Positions 43,069 to 54,150 of a DNA stretch of 64,000 nucleotides are shown here, piece by piece (positions within the stretch are counted from its first letter, which is position 1; each line of letters starts with the position of its first letter). The notes beneath the pieces were generated by a model. That model worked only from the letters and a program-made list of their open reading frames with translations. It made no database searches and was not told the origin of the DNA. Origin of the DNA: Cyclaneusma minus (Eukaryota; Ascomycota; Leotiomycetes; Marthamycetales; Marthamycetaceae). Both the position numbers and the translations under genes were made by a program. The DNA is taken from NCBI GenBank assembly GCA_037179335.1, contig JAKZHN010000012.1, positions 186,001 to 250,000 on the forward strand. Direction: 5' to 3'.

Positions 43069-43860
43069 ATGGACTACCTCGACTACTTCAAGGCTGCCGA
43101 CTACGCCCTATACTGCCTCCTCGTCGTCATCTGCGTCGGGCGACATGACCTTTGGCGTCTCTTCTACCACCTCCTTGGCAACCAATGGAGCTTGTACATT
43201 GTTCTCCTCATGATCTTCTCCATCGACCCTGGCATCTTCATCGGCTTCATGGTGTTCACCATCCCGATGGTGTTCCACGTACACATGGTACTCGACCCCG
43301 GTTTTCACCTCTTTTTAAACGCATGGTACGCCTTTTGGTTCGTTTGGGGCGCATCTAGGTGCTTATGTGCAGTCGTAAACTGCCTTACCGCGTTTGCAGG
43401 ACTGTGCACACGTGCTGTAAAGAAAGAGGATGAATTTCGTGCATGGCTTCGGGAGAACTTCTTTCTGTACCGCATACCGCATCGGATGAGTCACATCATG
43501 ATGGAGAAAATCCATGTACAGCTGCTCTTGCTCAGACCTCAGATCGAAGGATTGTTGGCCGCTTTGCCTGGTCGCCTTTCATGGATACGCGAGAGCCGAC
43601 GGTTGAGTTGGGCATTTGAGCCTACAATTCAAATGGTGCATTGGTGTGTTCTCAACCGATTCAAGACCCTGTGTTTCTTGTCTTACAAGGTGCTGCCTAC
43701 ATTGCATTTGGCTTTGTTCTACCTTTCGGTGACTCGGGTGTTTCACCTAGGTCTTGACTATCTGATTCTCGGACTGATCCGAATCACGAAGGTGTTGGAA
43801 CGGACTGAGATTTGGCTTGGGAGGTACGTGACTGATTATGCCAGAGCCCGAGGGTTATGA
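43069..43860 (+). CDS. Multi-pass membrane protein of unknown function
   Basis: Single exon, 263 residues from the ATG at 43069 (MDYLDYFKAADYALYCLL). An earlier in-frame ATG exists, but the leader just before 43069 aligns with the leader of the gene at 39393, which supports this start. Five or more hydrophobic stretches: ALYCLLVVICV, SLYIVLLMIFSI, GIFIGFMVFTIPMVFHV, FHLFLNAWYAFWFVWGA and LALFYLSVTRVF with LDYLILGLIRI near the end. His and Arg are frequent in the loops. No catalytic motif or known family recognised. It shares ancestry with 39393 only at the 5' end. Confidence 0.6.
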   Translation: MDYLDYFKAADYALYCLLVVICVGRHDLWRLFYHLLGNQWSLYIVLLMIFSIDPGIFIGFMVFTIPMVFHVHMVLDPGFHLFLNAWYAFWFVWGASRCLCAVVNCLTAFAGLCTRAVKKEDEFRAWLRENFFLYRIPHRMSHIMMEKIHVQLLLLRPQIEGLLAALPGRLSWIRESRRLSWAFEPTIQMVHWCVLNRFKTLCFLSYKVLPTLHLALFYLSVTRVFHLGLDYLILGLIRITKVLERTEIWLGRYVTDYARARGL

Positions 43861-44706
43861 GCTTTGCTCTTGACTGGAAGCTTTCACTGCTACGAGGGAG
43901 TCGGTACTTGGCTGAGGAGAGGCCGAGATGTCCTGGAAAGCGAGCAGCAGGCGTGGCAGGTTGGCTTTGGTGACTTACATCTGGAGGACGCGGAAGAGAA
44001 GGGGGATAAGGGAAACGTAGAAAAATAGGACTGGTCAGTTCTGAGGGATTGTACGTCAGTGGCCGGGAACGCCTGGCTCTTCTTTCCTCCTCAAATCGAT
44101 CCATGGCCTCGATCCTGGTCGCCACAGTGTCTTGACCGTTATTTCTATCAGCGGCCGCATCCGACAGGGGATCATCACCCACTTCCTACATGTACTTGTG
44201 CTCCTGGCCTCTAGTGGCACGGTTACATGTTGTGAGTCCAATTCAATACATCTTCTTGCTGATTTACATACTATGTAGTATTCCTGTCGTCGCCTGGTGA
44301 TACAGTGCTATGAAAGAATTCTTGGTCGGTCAAGGGAATTCGTGCCCAATCATCTAGATTATCTATGGTAATGCGAGCATCTCCAAGTACTCGCGGATAT
44401 TCTGAAGGGCTTGAGAAGGTTTGGAAAACTTGGGATATTCTCTAGTGGAGATTTTTTCGTCAGTCTGATACTTGGGTACTACTAATTGCATCCAGACTTC
44501 TCTTGTCCGCTGTACGCCCAGTGATTTTATTCGACTCAGGCTCGTTTGAATTGGCTTGGTTCGTTTTTCACTGTCGAAGTCCACATCCCAGACGCCGCCC
44601 CTGAAGACAGCCAGGGAGAGGCTCCCGGATCAAAACCCCACATCTTCTGGACTGCCCGGTGATCTACGATATCCATCCTCTTCTTTGAACTTCCGTCAAC
44701 CGGGCG
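43861..44706. other. Intergenic region, nothing convincing
   Basis: Minus-strand open frames at 43784-44182 and 44363-44584 are short and without protein features. Around 44375-44450 there are two or three sloppy copies of a GGATATTCT-type string like the minisatellites elsewhere. Confidence 0.3.
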
Positions 44707-45160
44707 GTCTTCGTGTTTGGAGCTAGGGCACCAGAACAGAATCCATCCCCATGCAAGAGCACCTCCACTTTCGATCTTCTTCCCACCCCACCACCAATCC
44801 CCTTGAGCTTCGGACAGGCGTCTTTGTTCTTCTTTGGGGGTCATGACGCCAGCTCCAAATCCATCTACTCCACGACAGCACCTTCACTGCAAATCTTCTT
44901 TTCATCCCGCCATCGACCACAGCAAGACTCGGACAGGAGTCTCTGTTGACAGTTCGGGCGCCAGCTCTGAGTCCATCTCCTACGACAACACCTTGACTGG
45001 TCTTCTCCACTTCCATCACCAACCACCACGAACTTCAAACGCGAGTCTTTGTTGGGGGCAAGAGAATCATATCCGAGTCAGCTACGCCACAACTGCACCT
45101 TCACTGCACCTTCACTGCATATCATTTCCTCTTGTCCCATCGCCATCCACCCCTGCCCGA
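44707..45160. repeat. Imperfect repeat of about 113 bp, four copies, in a gene leader
   Basis: Copies begin with GTCTTTGTT-like strings at 44707, 44820, 44939 and 45045 (spacings 113, 119, 106). Shared blocks include GCCAGCTC-GA-TCCATCT, CAACACCTTCACT and TCGGACAGG-GTCT. They precede the start codon at 45253 and probably form its 5' leader or promoter. Confidence 0.6.
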
Positions 45161-45252
45161 CGCTGCCATCTGAAGCACAGATCTTCTTCACATCCAACTG
45201 GAAACCACACTTACCATACCCCGCCGTCTACTGTACAGCAAGGCAAGCTACA

Positions 45253-46790
45253 ATGGCCGATTATCAGTCGGCAGTGCATCTGAATGCCATGTTGGTCGCC
45301 AAGACGAAGCCTGAGGGCGTCTCCATGCAAGGTATGCTTCCGATCTCTTCAGCTTCTTCCAATGGGCATGGGGCTGACCATAGCAGAGTGGATCAATCAG
45401 TTGAAGAGTGGTGCAGACACTGCTCAGTCTACATTCTGGAAGGATATGTACGAGGAATCTGAGAGGCAGAGATGGATTTTTATGGAGGAGAACAAACAGC
45501 TAAAGGGAAATATTGTCGCTCAAGCATTCATCGACAGCTTAGAGCGTCCTCAGGAAGAAGCCTCGCAGGACGGCAAGTTTCCTGGATCCCTCATCAGAGT
45601 GCAACATAATCCCGACGGATCTCACACCATGACCACAGAGCTGCAGAAGCACCGTCATAACGCTTCACATCAGGCTATGACCAGCCAGAATGATGTTGCT
45701 TGTTAGTCTCCAGCTTTACTGGCCTGTTCTAAATGTCTGCATGAAGCAAACAGCTGACCAAGTCTCCTTTCTAGACATCCATCTCATGCGCACCGCTAAA
45801 CACCTGAACAACCATGTCAAAGACCCCACAAAACTCAACTCCATCGAGGTGGGTATGCTAACGGCTACCTTCAACTCACTGAACAAAGTTCTGTACACGA
45901 TCAAGAATGAGGGAACGCTTTTGAAGACAACCTCTGGTGCCAACTCTACACGAATCAACGAAATGGTGAACACCATCAGCAATGTTTTCAACATCTGCGT
46001 CAAAGCAGCACCAGCCACCTCAGAGCCGCCAGCACGAAGACTCTCTACCCCAGAATACGAACCAGGAGCCACCTCTCCCGCTATCAGTCCACGACGGTTC
46101 ATATCTACGGAACCTACAACTCCCCACAGACCCTCATCCCCTGTCTATTCCCCAGCTCAGCTGGACTACCAGTTTTCCTCCTTCTTCGGCTGTGTCCTTG
46201 CTGAGCTGCATGAGGCTTGCGTTCTTGAGACCGCCGATTTTCGCAATGCACAGATCGCCACTGCATATGCTGTCGTGCCCAAGCTTGACCCGAATGACAA
46301 GAAGCACGTCGTCTCAAGATCTCTTGCAGCAATCGCATTGAACCTCCTGTTTGCTCCTTCGCTGTCTCTTGAGCAAGAATGTCATCGTAATGCCATCGGG
46401 AGCATGATTTACTACCTTGTCTCGGGGATCGGTCGCCTCATTCGAGAGGACTTCTTCGACAGCCCACCCAAGTCAGATGTGGCTAAGGAGCTGGAAGGTG
46501 GCCATCTGGTCCGCATTCTGGAGGCGGCCATGAGTCCGGGCATCTTGCAGCAAAGGTCACTAGTTGTGCAGGTCTTTGAAATATCTCACAAGTCTGTCGA
46601 TCCTATGCAAATTCTGCGAGACACCCTAAACCAGACCTCTTTCCGCGACGAATCTGTTAAGTTCGCCTGGTCGTTGAAGAAGCCCGTGGCCGTGGCTGTT
46701 CGTCCATCTGTGGAAGAGATCGGTGTTTCCTTTTCGGACAAGGCCTGGTATCTTTTGGGTGGTGGGCTTTTGACTCCAGCTAGGGTCTGA
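45253..46790 (+). CDS. Uncharacterised three-exon protein with a captured Ser/Pro module
   Basis: Exons 45253..45331, 45387..45701 and 45775..46790; 469 residues. Both introns are GT-AG in phase 1 (donors GTATGC and GTTAGT). The N-terminal 130 residues are polar and helical. Residues about 133-210 are helical (HLMRTAKHLNNHVKDPTKLN). Residues about 217-250 (ARRLSTPEYEPGATSP...FIS.EPTTPH) match the disordered protein at 28866..31496. From about 265 onward the protein is well ordered with many Leu and Ala (AAIALNLLFAPSLSLEQE, IGSMIYYLVSGIGRLI), but I recognise no family. The module probably arrived by duplication of a DNA segment rather than by descent of whole genes. Function unknown. Confidence 0.7.
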
Positions 46791-47475
46791 ATGACTGTTT
46801 CCTTTTGTCATTCACTGCCTTTTCGGAGGGCATCCCATTGACAGTGGGTCATGTTTGTAATATTACAGCCTGAAGAAGTTCATAAGACCAGCCCACAAAG
46901 GAAGGGTCAGTGAACAACTAGAGTGTGTACCACAGAAGTCTCAAACGCCATGATCAAAAACTAGACATCACTTGTTCTTTTGCTCAGTATATGACAATGC
47001 CCTCATGACATTTGGAAAAGTCTCGCAGCCATAGAGGACGTCGATGTTATTTACACCTTAGCAAACAAGCTGATTCTGGGGCAATATATAAAGCTGCCAA
47101 AGCTGCCCCTATTCTCCAAACAAACTCATCCAGTTCTATATATTATAAAAACTAAACCTTCTACCCGTATATATTACTAATAGGGTTAAACCCCATGGAT
47201 TCCCAATCATTTCCTTACCCCCCATTACATTCTCCAGAGGCTCATAGCAATGACATTGCCGATTCCGGGCATCAGCCCCGCATCAGCAACTCCTTCACAG
47301 CTTCAGAAGTGAACATAAATATGGCTTCGACCCCTCGTCTCCTCGAACTTTTTACATCTACCAGCCACCACCACAATTCTTCGGCCACTCCACCCCTTCT
47401 CCAAGATCACTGTGTCCCACCTCGACACTATAACAAAACCCTTTTCACAAACCAGTCAACTACCCCAAATCCAAA
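46791..47475. other. Intergenic and leader of the next gene
   Basis: Becomes AT-rich around 47080-47185 (TATATATTATAAAA) and then CT-rich up to the start codon. The TATATATTA-type run near 47168 could serve the gene at 47476. No coding potential. Confidence 0.35.
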
Positions 47476-48429
47476 ATGGCTGCCGTACCCAACGACCACC
47501 AACAGCTCATGAAGCAGTCTCCGGATTACGCCGAGTACTTCGAGCTCGCGATCAACTCCCAGACCCTGCCCGCCTTCACAGGGGCAGCCAATGATATCAG
47601 TGCCAAGTTAGGCACCGTGGCCTGGCTCCGAGTTCGAACTGAAGATATCGCCATCAAATCCACCAGTGTTGTCCAGGCCACGGTGTCTGCCGAGGAAACC
47701 GTTCCCCACCGTAGGTTACTCCAATCCTCCAAAGTCACTCTAAATCCCCAAATCCATACTCATTGCTATTATACATTCGGCTAACATGTGATCAGCGAAC
47801 TGTGCCCAGGCATTGGCAGACGCCCCCTGGACCGCCAGTGGCCTCACTAGCGGTGAGTTTCCAAGATCACCATTGGAAATCGTACACAGTATGGTTTAGG
47901 AATTTAACTAATACGCATCCAGACCGCCCCGGCGAAGTATGGACCGAGATCACCGCCGGTGAACCCGGTGTTGGTGAGTCCTCGAATTTCCCAAATGTTC
48001 ACACCCACCCCAGTACCTAATCGAACCATAGCTAACATGTCACTTAGTCGATTGGCCATCACTTCTGCGTTCGGCTTTCGAGCCATTCTTGGTTGCCGGA
48101 AGTGAGTCTCTTACCCATTTCCCCTTTCCTCCCCCAAATTGTCATGGAGGTGCTAATCAGAATCAACAGGAGCACTAAGTATCATGGCCTCTAAGGGAGT
48201 CGGTGAGGGCCAGCCGCCGGTGGGCGCTGAGCCTAGTGATCCACAATCCCTTAAGCCACCCCGGTCGTTTAGAGTTGCGCCTCGTTCCGACAAACCATTT
48301 GGAGTCGGCTTCATGGAGAGTATCCGGGAGGAGAAAGACGCGAGGGAGAGGAAGCGAGAGGGGGGAGGGGGTAGGGGTGATGGGGGTGAAAGGGAGTTCG
48401 TGGGTCGCAGAACGTTGAGAGGGGCATGA
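47476..48429 (+). CDS. Uncharacterised five-exon protein with three tiny in-frame exons
   Basis: Exons 47476..47710, 47796..47852, 47923..47973, 48048..48101 and 48170..48429; 218 residues. All four introns are in phase 1, with donors GTAGGT or GTGAGT and clear AG acceptors. The three inner exons are 57, 51 and 54 bp, each a multiple of three, so skipping any would keep the frame. The protein begins MAAVPNDHQQLMKQSPDYAE, is soluble and slightly acidic up to about residue 145 (ADAPWTASGLTS, EVWTEITAGEPGV, DWPSLLRSAFEPFLVAG), and ends in a Gly/Arg/Glu-rich basic tail (RKREGGGGRGDGGE). No family recognised. The strict splice signals make it a convincing gene. Confidence 0.7.
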
Positions 48430-48617
48430 CGAAGAAGGAGAGAGCCAGGTTGGGCTTGTAAGGGGGTTGAGGGGTTGGGCAGTTGGGGAGTTTGCGAAGG
48501 TTTTTGCGTTTTCGGTCTGCTTCTTTCAACGTTGCTTTACTTCTAAAAAATTGTAATGCTATTGTACAACATCATCAAAGGAAAATTCCTGCTTGTGAAC
48601 GCGTGACTTTGCGAGAA

Positions 48618-48690
48618 TTTGAGTTATTCGGGAAATTCCAAGTTACTTGAAAAGTTTCAAGTAATTTGGAAAATACCAAGTATGTTGGTA
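48618..48690. repeat. 19-bp minisatellite at the edge of the AT-rich block
   Basis: Three to four copies of 19 bp, for example GGGAAATTCCAAGTTACTT then GAAAAGTTTCAAGTAATTT. Related to the repeats at 41430 and, more loosely, 59645. Confidence 0.65.
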
Positions 48691-48699
48691 TCAAGGGGG

Positions 48700-51600
48700 T
48701 AGAACAAAGTGATCACTTAAAGAGTAAATAATAAAGCTAGCAGGTAACGAGTATATTTATAATTAAGTCTTGTTTATAAAAAAGCCCTTAGCAAAGCATA
48801 AATATACCCATGGCTTAGCGTGGTGGCTTAAGGTCAAAAATAGCTATAATGGTTATGGTTAGAAATAAAATAGCGCACAGGCCATCGCTGGCTAATTATA
48901 CTAATATAGCAATATTGGGGACTTTTTCTTTTGCCTGCTAAATATAATATTTATAAAAAACAAAAATAGCAATCTTGGCTAGGTCGTCCGTTAAAAATAA
49001 AATTTAAAAAATCCAAATAAACCCATTATAAAAATTGAGTTCCAAAAATCCGAAAGTTATACAAATTATAAAAAATAAAATATATAAATTAAAAATTAAA
49101 AATATTAAATATTTAAATATCCGTTTATTTATTAAATAAAAAAAGTATAAAAGAAATATATAAAACTGCTTGGCTAATTAGCCAATAATAAATATAAATA
49201 TTAAAATTTACTAGTTAATATATTATATTAAAAGATTTCGGACCAATAAAAATTAATTAATTTGGTTTGTTTTATAATTAATTCAATTTTTTATTCAAAT
49301 TGTAAATTTATTAATTTTAATAAAAATAATAAATGCCTTATTATACGCAATTTTAATTATAAAATCGATTAAATTATTTTTACTATTTATTTATCGGATT
49401 TTATAAAGCTTTTTTTAATTATAGCTTTAGCATAAATAGAAAGTATTAATTATTAAATGCGTTTTATTTATAATTTCTAATTTAATTAAATAATTATAAA
49501 AAAATCGAAAATCCATAAAAATTATTATAAAAATTTAAAAAATACTTAATTTATTAATAATTTGAGCCAGAATAATATTAAAGGCAATTTTTATATTAGT
49601 ATTTTAAATTATAGCCAAAATTTCGCTTATAAGTATGCTTTTAATTTCTTTTTAATTTAATAAATAATTAATAAACCAAATTGCTTTAAATAATAAATTT
49701 TGCAATATTGTTATATTTAATTTTATTGCCAATAGCAATAATATAATTTAGCTAAAAATTAGAGTTTTTTAAATTAGCAAATAAATTATTTATAAAAATA
49801 TAGAAATTTAAAATAAATAGCTATAGCTTAATAATAATAATGCCAATATTGGGATTTTTTATGTATTATCTAAAATATTTATTAATTCTTTTTTAAATCC
49901 TAATATTATGCGGCTATAGAAAATGAATAAGCAATTTTTAATTAATAAATTTTTAAAATATAATAAGCCGTGGCACGCTATTTAATATATATTAATTTTA
50001 TCAATAAATTAATTTTAATTTTATTTTTTAGGCATACAATTATAAATTTATTATTTTGAAATTCAAAAATGCAATTATTAAAAAAAGAAATTAATACTTA
50101 ATTAAAATCAACCAAATTATTATTTTTAAAAGCATAGCTATATTTTATAACGAACCAATTTTATAGGCTAATAAAAAACAAAAATTTATAATTATTTTAT
50201 TTACCAAATTTCAATACATTGCCCTTTTATTCTATATTAAATAAAATTAATACCTAGCTTAAATTTTCCAAAATTTGGGCTATTTATAATATATTAAATA
50301 AGATCCAAATAATATCCGTATGCATAAAACTAATACCGAATTTTTATATTTAATTAAAAATCCCGAAATTTAAAGAAAATAAAGCATATAAATATCTCCT
50401 ATTATTTTATTAGGGATTTAAACAAAAATAAAAAGCTTACTATTAAATATATATTAATAAATAAAATGGTGGCTAATAAACTAACCAAGCTATTATAAAA
50501 AATTAAATTCAAAAAAATTATAAGAATATTAAAAAAAATTATATAAATTTATAAAATAGCCTTTATAGGGAAATATTAAAATATAAATGCAGTAGCTATT
50601 ATAAAAATAATTATATAATATTTTGCTTAGGTAAAACAGGCTTAGTATTTTTTATAAACTAAATATTTATAATTTGAAAATGCCTTTAATTTAAAATCCT
50701 AAGCAATTAATACAACGTTTTATTCACCCCTATAACCAGTATTCTATATCAGGTTATACCAAACTAAACGCCCTTCTTCTCAATACTTATTTTTTTAAAA
50801 AACCCTTAATAGCTTTAACAGCCGCAGGCTTTCTATTAATTAATTCTTTAAAGCATTCTTTTTTTTTAACTACATCATAATATTAAATTATATTTGCGCT
50901 GCGCTAATAAAGCCATATTAGGCTATTTAAAAAAAGATTGCGCTATAATATTTAAAAATAATTTATTGGTATTTTTGTTCGCAAATCATATTTTTCAAAA
51001 TTAAAAATATTAATTTATTGGAATAAATAAAGTAAAATTATTTAAATCGTTATTTTAATTCAATTTTCGATTACTTTTATTTTTACTTTTATTTTTTGAA
51101 ATCAAATCATATAGTAAATTCTTATTATTTAAAAAAAACAGCTTAATAATAATAATTTTAAAATTTCTTAATTTATTAAGCATTTTCAAAATACAAATTT
51201 TACTATTAATAGCCAAAAAGCAACAAAGGCCTTTTTATCCTTTTCTTTTTATTAAATTCTTATTATTAAAATTAGCGGAAGCTTAATAATAAAAATAGTA
51301 TTTAAATTATTGCAAGTTTGGAAAGCATTAATAATTATATGTTTAATATGCATTTTGCAAATTATTTCCATAGCCTTTTTAATAATTTCTCTTTTTTTTA
51401 CTATAAAAGAAATAGCGCGAAATTATTAGAAAATTGAAAATAAATTTTAAAAATTAATAGAATTAGTATAAATTTATTAGGTTTTGCAATATTATTAATA
51501 ATTTTAATAGCTATTTACAAATTCGCTTTAAAAGGATTATTGGGTAAATTAAATTTTAAAATATTATAGGGTTTAAAAAAAAGCATAATAGTATTCGATT

Positions 51601-54150
51601 TTGTTAATGCTTGAATATATTTTAATAAGGACTTTTTTAAATATATTGCTTATAAATTTTGCATATTATTTAAATTTCTCGCTAGCGAACTTTTTGCCAG
51701 CGTTATAAATAACTTAATTGAAAGGGCTTTAATAAATATTAATTTAGTAAAAACAAATAGCTTTTTAAATATTAAAAATAAAAATACTTTTAATAAATCT
51801 TGCAATTTGAAATTTAATAGCGACGTTAATAATATAAATTATCCAGTATTTATTAATATAACAAAAATTAATAAAAAAAAATTGTATTAAATTTGTATTT
51901 ATTATAAATGCGAAATTTAAATCGCTTTAAGGCCAAATTATTTAATTAATATTAAATACAATATTTCTAAATTTATTTAAAAGTCTGGCAATTAAATGCT
52001 TTATTAGCTTATTTAAAAAATAAAAAAAGCTTTCTAATAAATATACAGCTAGCTTTCTAATAAATTTGGTATAGTTAAAATTTGATAAAATACATTTTTA
52101 AAATTTTGAGTAAAATTAAAATAATATTGAAAAGCCATATTTAAATAATATTAATATTTTTAAAATTTTTAATTTTTTTTTAAATATTAATTAGAAATTA
52201 GAAATAATTCTATTTGCGGATAATTTTAATTTTTTGAATTTTTTGAATAAAATATTTTGCAAATTATTAAATAAAATGCTTAATTGGTCTATATTATTAA
52301 AAAATAGCAAAAATAAAATAGTTATTAAAATAATATAAAAAGGAATATTATTAAATTATATAAAAATTTAAACAATATTTAAAAAATAGCAGGTTTTTTC
52401 TTTACCAAATTTAATATAATATTCGCCAGCGCGACATTCGTTAAATTTAAAATTAAAAACTAACTTATATTAGTAATTAATATAGTAGCTGCGTTAATAT
52501 TTAAAAAAATGCTTTGAAATATTTAGAAAATATATTTTAATTAAAAGCTAAAAATATATTGGAAATTTCAAAAATTTCGGCCTATAAATGCATATAAAAT
52601 CAATTTTAATTGCAGAATTTAAAAAAGCTATAAAAAATTAATAATTCTTTTTATTATAAACTACTTTTTCGCTATTAGTATAATTAATATAAAATATTAG
52701 CGGTATAATACTATTATTTTCTAATTTGTTTTCGCTTTTTAATATATGTTTATGTTTTAAATTAATTTCCTTAATTTTAATTCTAGTTTTATTAAAAGCT
52801 TAAATAAATTTTGCAAATTTAAAAACAGGATTTTAATAGTTTAAACTAATATTTTTATATTATTTAAAAAAACCTATATAGGCTTCTTTATAAGTTTTGC
52901 GGCCTAATATTTTTTTACTTTTTCGCTACTTATATTTCTTGAGTTTTTGCAATTAAAATTTCTAATTATAATTAATAAATTAATAATTTGGCTTGCTGCA
53001 AATATATCATTTTTTCGAATAATATTTCCTATTTTTAAAAATATAATTATTATAAAATATATAATATTTGCTATTAATTAAAGATTAAAATTAATTAATA
53101 GCTTTAATTTTCTAGCAATTGGCAATAGCAAAATAAATTTTAATTATAATAGCTTTAAATATTGCAGCAAAATAGAAAATAGCCAATTTAGCTTTGAAAA
53201 TATTTTTAATGGCATTGAAAAATTTCATTCGCAATTCGTTATTATTATGATTAATTTAATTCGAATACAAATTTTTATAAATTTTATACACATTCTAAAT
53301 ACAAATATTAAAACATTTAATTTTATCCTTGCTAGAAAACGTTTTGCAATCTTTTTTAAATATAGTAAATTTTTATATTATAAAATATTTCTATTTAAAT
53401 AAAGGGATTTTATACTTTGCTTTTAAATTAATAATAATTTAAAAAATATCCAAATTTCTATTAATTAAATAATTAAAAAAATGTTTAAAAAACTTGCTTT
53501 TTAAAAAACATAAATTGCAAAAAATCCGTCAATTTGGTAATAACAAAAGAAAAGCTTGGCATTAAAACTTTTAAATTGTTTAGCATTATATTTAATTAAA
53601 TTACTAATATAAAGCTTTGCGAAATTACCAATTTAATAAATTATATTAATATCAGCGAAAACATATTTTGGAAAAGGCAATATTATTATACGGTAATAAA
53701 TTAAAATTTATTTAAAAATCCGCAAATCCCTATTTAGGGCACTATATTAAAGTATTAAATTCAAGTATTATTGCTGCAATATTAAAAATTAAATTAAAAA
53801 TTGATTAATATAATAAAATCAATTTCGAGGCTAATTCGGAATAAATTGGCTATTTGAATATTTTATATTGAATTGAAAAATATTTTAATAAAATCATTAA
53901 ATTTAAAGCAATTTAAAAAAAACCAAATCCTAATTGATTTTGCAGGCTAAAAATTGCATAATATTAAAATCTATTCTAGGGTATAATTTAAAGCTTATTT
54001 TAAAAAACGTAAATTGTATGAAAAATTAATCCAATTAAAATTCCAAAAATTGGCCTATTCTTTTTAAATATATTGCGCGTTATTTGAAAATTTTAAATTA
54101 AATGAAAAAATAAAATTATTTCCGGCTGCAAAAATCAATTTATAAAACTC
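48700..54150. repeat. AT-rich block, probably RIP-degraded repeat DNA
   Basis: About 5.4 kb composed almost wholly of A and T (by eye well above 80%), with abrupt edges near 48700 and 54150. No reading frame of 60 codons exists on either strand from 48530 to 54150. TA, AAT and TTA strings dominate and CG is rare. This is the expected outcome of repeat-induced point mutation (C to T on both strands) acting on a transposon or duplicated segment. The original element cannot be recognised. A mitochondrial insertion is possible but less likely, since no mitochondrial gene or tRNA fragment is visible. Confidence 0.8.

Noticed and set aside
48700..54150. AT-rich block as inserted mitochondrial DNA
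   Set aside because: No frame of useful length in any code visible, no tRNA or rRNA fragments; RIP explains the composition better.
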